From: Saprospiraceae bacterium
GTDB taxonomy: Bacteria > Bacteroidota > Bacteroidia > Bacteroidales > JAIPBB01
Direction: 5' to 3'
NCBI GenBank assembly: GCA_021739805.1
Contig: JAIPBB010000021.1
Location: 1 to 28,442, forward strand
Length of the DNA: 28,442 nt
This document shows, piece by piece, positions 26,309 through 28,442 of the stretch (its first letter is position 1; each line of letters begins with the position of its first letter). The notes under the pieces were generated by a model. It was not told the DNA's origin and made no database searches. It worked only from the letters and a program-made list of their open reading frames with translations. The translations under genes were made by a program, and so were the position numbers.

Positions 26309-26848
26309 ATGAATGATATAAATACCAAAATAGTTATACCTGATGAAATGGTCATGCAAAAGATATTCTCAATCAGAGGTAGGAAAGTAATGTTAGACAA
26401 AGACTTAGCAGAACTTTATGAAGTTGAAACACGGGTGTTAAACCAGGCTGTAAGTAGGAATATTGAACGTTTTCCGGAAATGTTTATGTTCCAATTAACA
26501 CAAAATGAATTTGAAATCTTGAAATCACAATTTGTGATATCAAGTTGGGGTGGAACTAGAAAACTACCTTATGCTTTTACAGAACAGGGTGTAGCAATGC
26601 TTTCAAGCGTATTGAAAAGTAAAAAAGCAATTCAGGTTAACATTAAAATAATAATGGTATTTACAAAAATTCGAGAAATGTTAATAGATACTCTTGGTCT
26701 AAAATTAGACATTGAAAATATTAAGAAAAAACTCGAAAATCAAAATAAAAGTATAGAATTAGTATTTAGCTATCTTGATGAATTAATTGAAAAACAAGAA
26801 AATCCAAAGCCAAGAAAGCAAATAGGATATAGAATATCGAAGGAATAA
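26309..26848 (+). CDS. ORF6N domain DNA-binding protein
   Basis: A 179-residue protein with an N-terminal ORF6N (KilA-N/Bro-related) DNA-binding domain, about residues 10-105: VMLDKDLAELYEVETRVLNQAV, then NIERFPEMFMFQLT, then SSWGGTRKLPYAFTEQGVAMLS. Residues about 130-165 are likely coiled coil (LDIENIKKKLENQNKSIEL) and could dimerise it. The basic tail ends KPRKQIGYRISKE. This domain is known from phage and Bacteroidota chromosomes and its cellular role is largely unknown. The frame stays open 30 codons upstream to a TTG at 26219, but that stretch is made of dyads P1 and P2, so the ATG at 26309 is chosen. Four similar dyads lie around and inside the gene, suggesting autoregulation or a self-associated repeat element. 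No integrase or phage gene is adjacent. Confidence 0.88.
   Translation: MNDINTKIVIPDEMVMQKIFSIRGRKVMLDKDLAELYEVETRVLNQAVSRNIERFPEMFMFQLTQNEFEILKSQFVISSWGGTRKLPYAFTEQGVAMLSSVLKSKKAIQVNIKIIMVFTKIREMLIDTLGLKLDIENIKKKLENQNKSIELVFSYLDELIEKQENPKPRKQIGYRISKE
26518..26544. repeat. Dyad P3 inside the ORF6N coding sequence
   Basis: Arms CTTGAAATCACAA (26518-26530) and TTGTGATATCAAG (26532-26544) match at 12 of 13 positions around a central T. In frame it encodes LKSQFVISS at residues 71-79, just before the conserved WGGTRKLPY. Confidence 0.75.
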
Positions 26849-26857
26849 TAAATTTAA

Positions 26858-26884
26858 CTTGATGTCGCAAATTGCGACTTCAAG
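26858..26884. repeat. Dyad P4 after the ORF6N stop codon
   Basis: Arms CTTGATGTCGCAA (26858-26870) and TTGCGACTTCAAG (26872-26884) match at 12 of 13 positions around a central A. It has the same 27-nt design as P3 and begins 10 nt after the stop codon. It lacks a T-tract, so it is not an obvious terminator. Confidence 0.7.
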
Positions 26885-26946
26885 CATTATAATATTGAAT
26901 ACTAAAAAATCGTTCTGAAATAGTATGCCATTAAACTTAAAGCAAT

Positions 26947-28086
26947 ATGACTAAAAGATTAGCCTTTTTATTTTTAATTTTCCTTTCATTTAATAGCGTT
27001 TCCAATGCTCAAGCTCTGTTCCCAATTATTGACAGTACTTGTCATTTTGGCTTTATAAACAAAAAAGGAGAAATTGTTATTGAGCCTAATTTTGATTGTG
27101 TTTTTGATTTCAATGAAGGATTTGCACCTGTATTCATTGATAATAAATGGGGTTATATTGATACTAATGGAGTTATGGTAATTGAGAATATTTATAAAAA
27201 GGCATTAAACTTTAGTGATGGTTTAGCACTTGTCATTAAGGACAGTTTAGTTGGTTATATAAATAAAGATGGAAAAACAATAATTCCATTTATATACGAA
27301 GATGGGTTAAGTTTTAGTGAAGGTTTAGCCGCTGTTTTTATTGATGAAAAGGGCTGGGGTTATATTGGTGAAAATAACAAGTTTAATAAAAGATTAAACA
27401 GAAAATTAGATTTCAATTGGTATGAAGTCGAATGTGGAGATGATAATTGTCCATCCTATATGGATTTCTTCAATTCAGGATTAATTCCGTACTATGATGG
27501 TAGGGATTATTATGATAAAATATTCATAGATAGAAAAGGCAAAAAACATAGTTTTTCTAAAGATGTTTACTCTTTCTATGATGGACTTGCAGATTTCAAA
27601 GAGAATAATAGATATGGTTTTATTGATACAAAAAACAATGTTATCATTCCTGCCAAATATTATAAAGTTTCAAATTTTAATAATGGATTGGCATGGGTGA
27701 TTGATAGTTTAATAAACTCTGATTTTCTTTTATTATTAATTGATAAAAATGATTCGATTTATAATTCAATAGAACTAGGAAAACGACAAGCAATATTTAT
27801 TATAAATAATGAAAATAGTATTTGTAATATTTATTTTAAAAATTCTGATTCTATAGCTTACGTAAGCCCGAAGGGTGATATATTATTTGTTGAACATAAA
27901 AGAAATAATTTTAAGAATATGGATTTGTGCAATAGCCTTTGTAGAAAGTTTAATAATGATCCTAGAAATCCATGGATATGCAAATGGCATGATAGTTTAA
28001 TTCCAATTGATATCGATGGAGTCTTAAAATATGTTGATATAAAGGGTAATGTAATTTGGGAAGGTGGTAAAGCGACAAAGAATTAA
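26947..28086 (+). CDS. Secreted WG-repeat protein
   Basis: A 379-residue protein with signal peptide MTKRLAFLFLIFLSFNSVSNA-Q (cleaved near residue 21). Residues about 30-140 hold three clear WG repeats of about 35 residues with the pattern GYIdxxGxxxIxPxYxxaxxFsxGLAxV (FGFINKKGEIVIEP, WGYIDTNGVMVIEN, VGYINKDGKTIIPF). A fourth lies near 225-258 (YGFIDTKNNVIIPAKYYKV), and weaker ones end at VDIKGNVIWEGG. The repeats are thought to form beta-rich solenoids or propellers. No T9SS sorting domain or lipobox is present, so a periplasmic location is likely. The function is unknown. It starts 98 nt after the ORF6N gene and need not share its transcription. Confidence 0.88.
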   Translation: MTKRLAFLFLIFLSFNSVSNAQALFPIIDSTCHFGFINKKGEIVIEPNFDCVFDFNEGFAPVFIDNKWGYIDTNGVMVIENIYKKALNFSDGLALVIKDSLVGYINKDGKTIIPFIYEDGLSFSEGLAAVFIDEKGWGYIGENNKFNKRLNRKLDFNWYEVECGDDNCPSYMDFFNSGLIPYYDGRDYYDKIFIDRKGKKHSFSKDVYSFYDGLADFKENNRYGFIDTKNNVIIPAKYYKVSNFNNGLAWVIDSLINSDFLLLLIDKNDSIYNSIELGKRQAIFIINNENSICNIYFKNSDSIAYVSPKGDILFVEHKRNNFKNMDLCNSLCRKFNNDPRNPWICKWHDSLIPIDIDGVLKYVDIKGNVIWEGGKATKN

Positions 28087-28110
28087 TAATAGTCCATATT
28101 TTGAATTAGA

Positions 28111-28202
28111 TAGGGATTTAATCGACATTAACCATTGTAAAAATCAAAATGTCCTTTGGTAATTTTGAATCAACAATTAGTATAATATGGATTAAATCCC
28201 TA
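28111..28202. repeat. Long imperfect inverted repeat between convergent genes
   Basis: Outer arms TAGGGATTTAATC (28111-28123) and GATTAAATCCCTA (28190-28202) are perfect. ATTGT/ACAAT (28134-28138, 28173-28177) and TCAAAAT/ATTTTGA (28144-28150, 28162-28168) nest inside, giving a hairpin of about 92 nt. It lies between the WG-repeat gene and the minus-strand T9SS gene and may end both transcripts, or may be a small palindromic element. Confidence 0.65.
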
Positions 28203-28237
28203 ATTAATTTATAAATTTATTTAGGCATTTATAATAA

Positions 28238-28442
28238 TTAATCACGCAAAATTGTTACTGTTCCATGAATTTCATCAGTTTTAAAATAAGTTTTATATTT
28301 TAAAACGTAGTAATAAGTGCCATCAGAATGATTATCACCATCCCAGTCATTATCGTATTTGTCGGATTCATAAACTTTTTTACCCCAACGATTAAAAATG
28401 AGTAGAGTAGCTTCTTCAAGTTTTTCAACATTTTTAATATAG
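28238..28442 (-). CDS. T9SS type B sorting domain, C-terminal end of a gene cut by the window edge
   Basis: Only the last 67 codons are in the window, ending in TAA at 28240-28238. They read as the gliding-motility-associated C-terminal domain (CHU_C, T9SS type B): TLLIFNRWGKKVYES, then YDNDWDGDNHSDGTYYYVL and a final strand GTVTILRD. This domain targets large secreted adhesins or enzymes to the type IX system through a route different from type A tails. The remainder of the protein, and its function, lie outside the window. Confidence 0.93.
   Translation of the reverse strand, partial: YIKNVEKLEEATLLIFNRWGKKVYESDKYDNDWDGDNHSDGTYYYVLKYKTYFKTDEIHGTVTILRD

Noticed and set aside
26309..28086. 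Prophage remnant
   Set aside because: ORF6N domains occur in phages, but no integrase, structural or lysis gene is adjacent, and the WG-repeat neighbour is not phage-like.

Overview
The window looks like chromosomal DNA of an AT-rich, uncultured-type Bacteroidota (Bacteroidales/Cytophagales-like). The evidence is three C-terminal type IX secretion system (T9SS) sorting domains (two type A, one type B), Bacteroidota-style promoters (TTTG or TTG about 19-22 nt before TAnnTTTG), A-rich leaders instead of Shine-Dalgarno sites, DUF4294 and ORF6N proteins, and Bacteroidota-typical tig-clpP-clpX and DUF2520-kdsC-ubiA-maf gene orders.

Layout. Positions 1-8715 (minus strand) hold two giant secreted, probably surface-exposed beta-helix proteins in tandem; the first is cut by the window edge. 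At 8890-11093 an oligopeptide ABC permease converges on an AmpD-like amidase. An unrecognised secreted protein follows (11208-12521, minus). At 12952-16457 are a tRNA-Leu(UAG) and the proteostasis set trigger factor, ClpP and ClpX. At 16624-18730 a DUF4294 protein converges, over a bidirectional terminator, on a secreted seven-bladed Reg_prop/T9SS protein. At 19026-22101 lie a Rossmann/DUF2520 protein, a KdsC-like phosphatase, a UbiA prenyltransferase and a Maf pyrophosphatase, which form a metabolic cluster. At 22522-26154 are a membrane vWA protein and an M48 (Ste24-like) protease. At 26309-28086 are an ORF6N DNA-binding protein and a secreted WG-repeat protein. The right edge holds the C-terminal end of a T9SS type B protein (minus).

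The genes are mostly ordinary; the unusual content lies between them. (1) Many intergenic gaps carry simple arrays with a strict 7-nt period but unrelated unit sequences (GGTTTCA, GAATACC/GATTTCA, ATGTCAA, TGCATCT, AACTTTT). One array fills exactly the space between the stop codon of the KdsC gene and the start codon of the UbiA gene. (2) The ORF6N gene is surrounded by four dyads of one architecture (CTTGA-N-TC-N-CAA / TTG-N-GA-N-TCAAG). One covers the predicted transcription start, one lies in the leader, one follows the stop codon, and one is inside the coding sequence, sharing a 13-nt arm with the leader copy. This looks like a self-targeting DNA-binding protein and its sites, and is the best candidate for an undescribed system here. 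(3) Two copies of an asymmetric ~93-bp palindromic element lie in opposite orientations around the vWA gene.

All functional calls rest on motif recognition by eye. No database search was possible.
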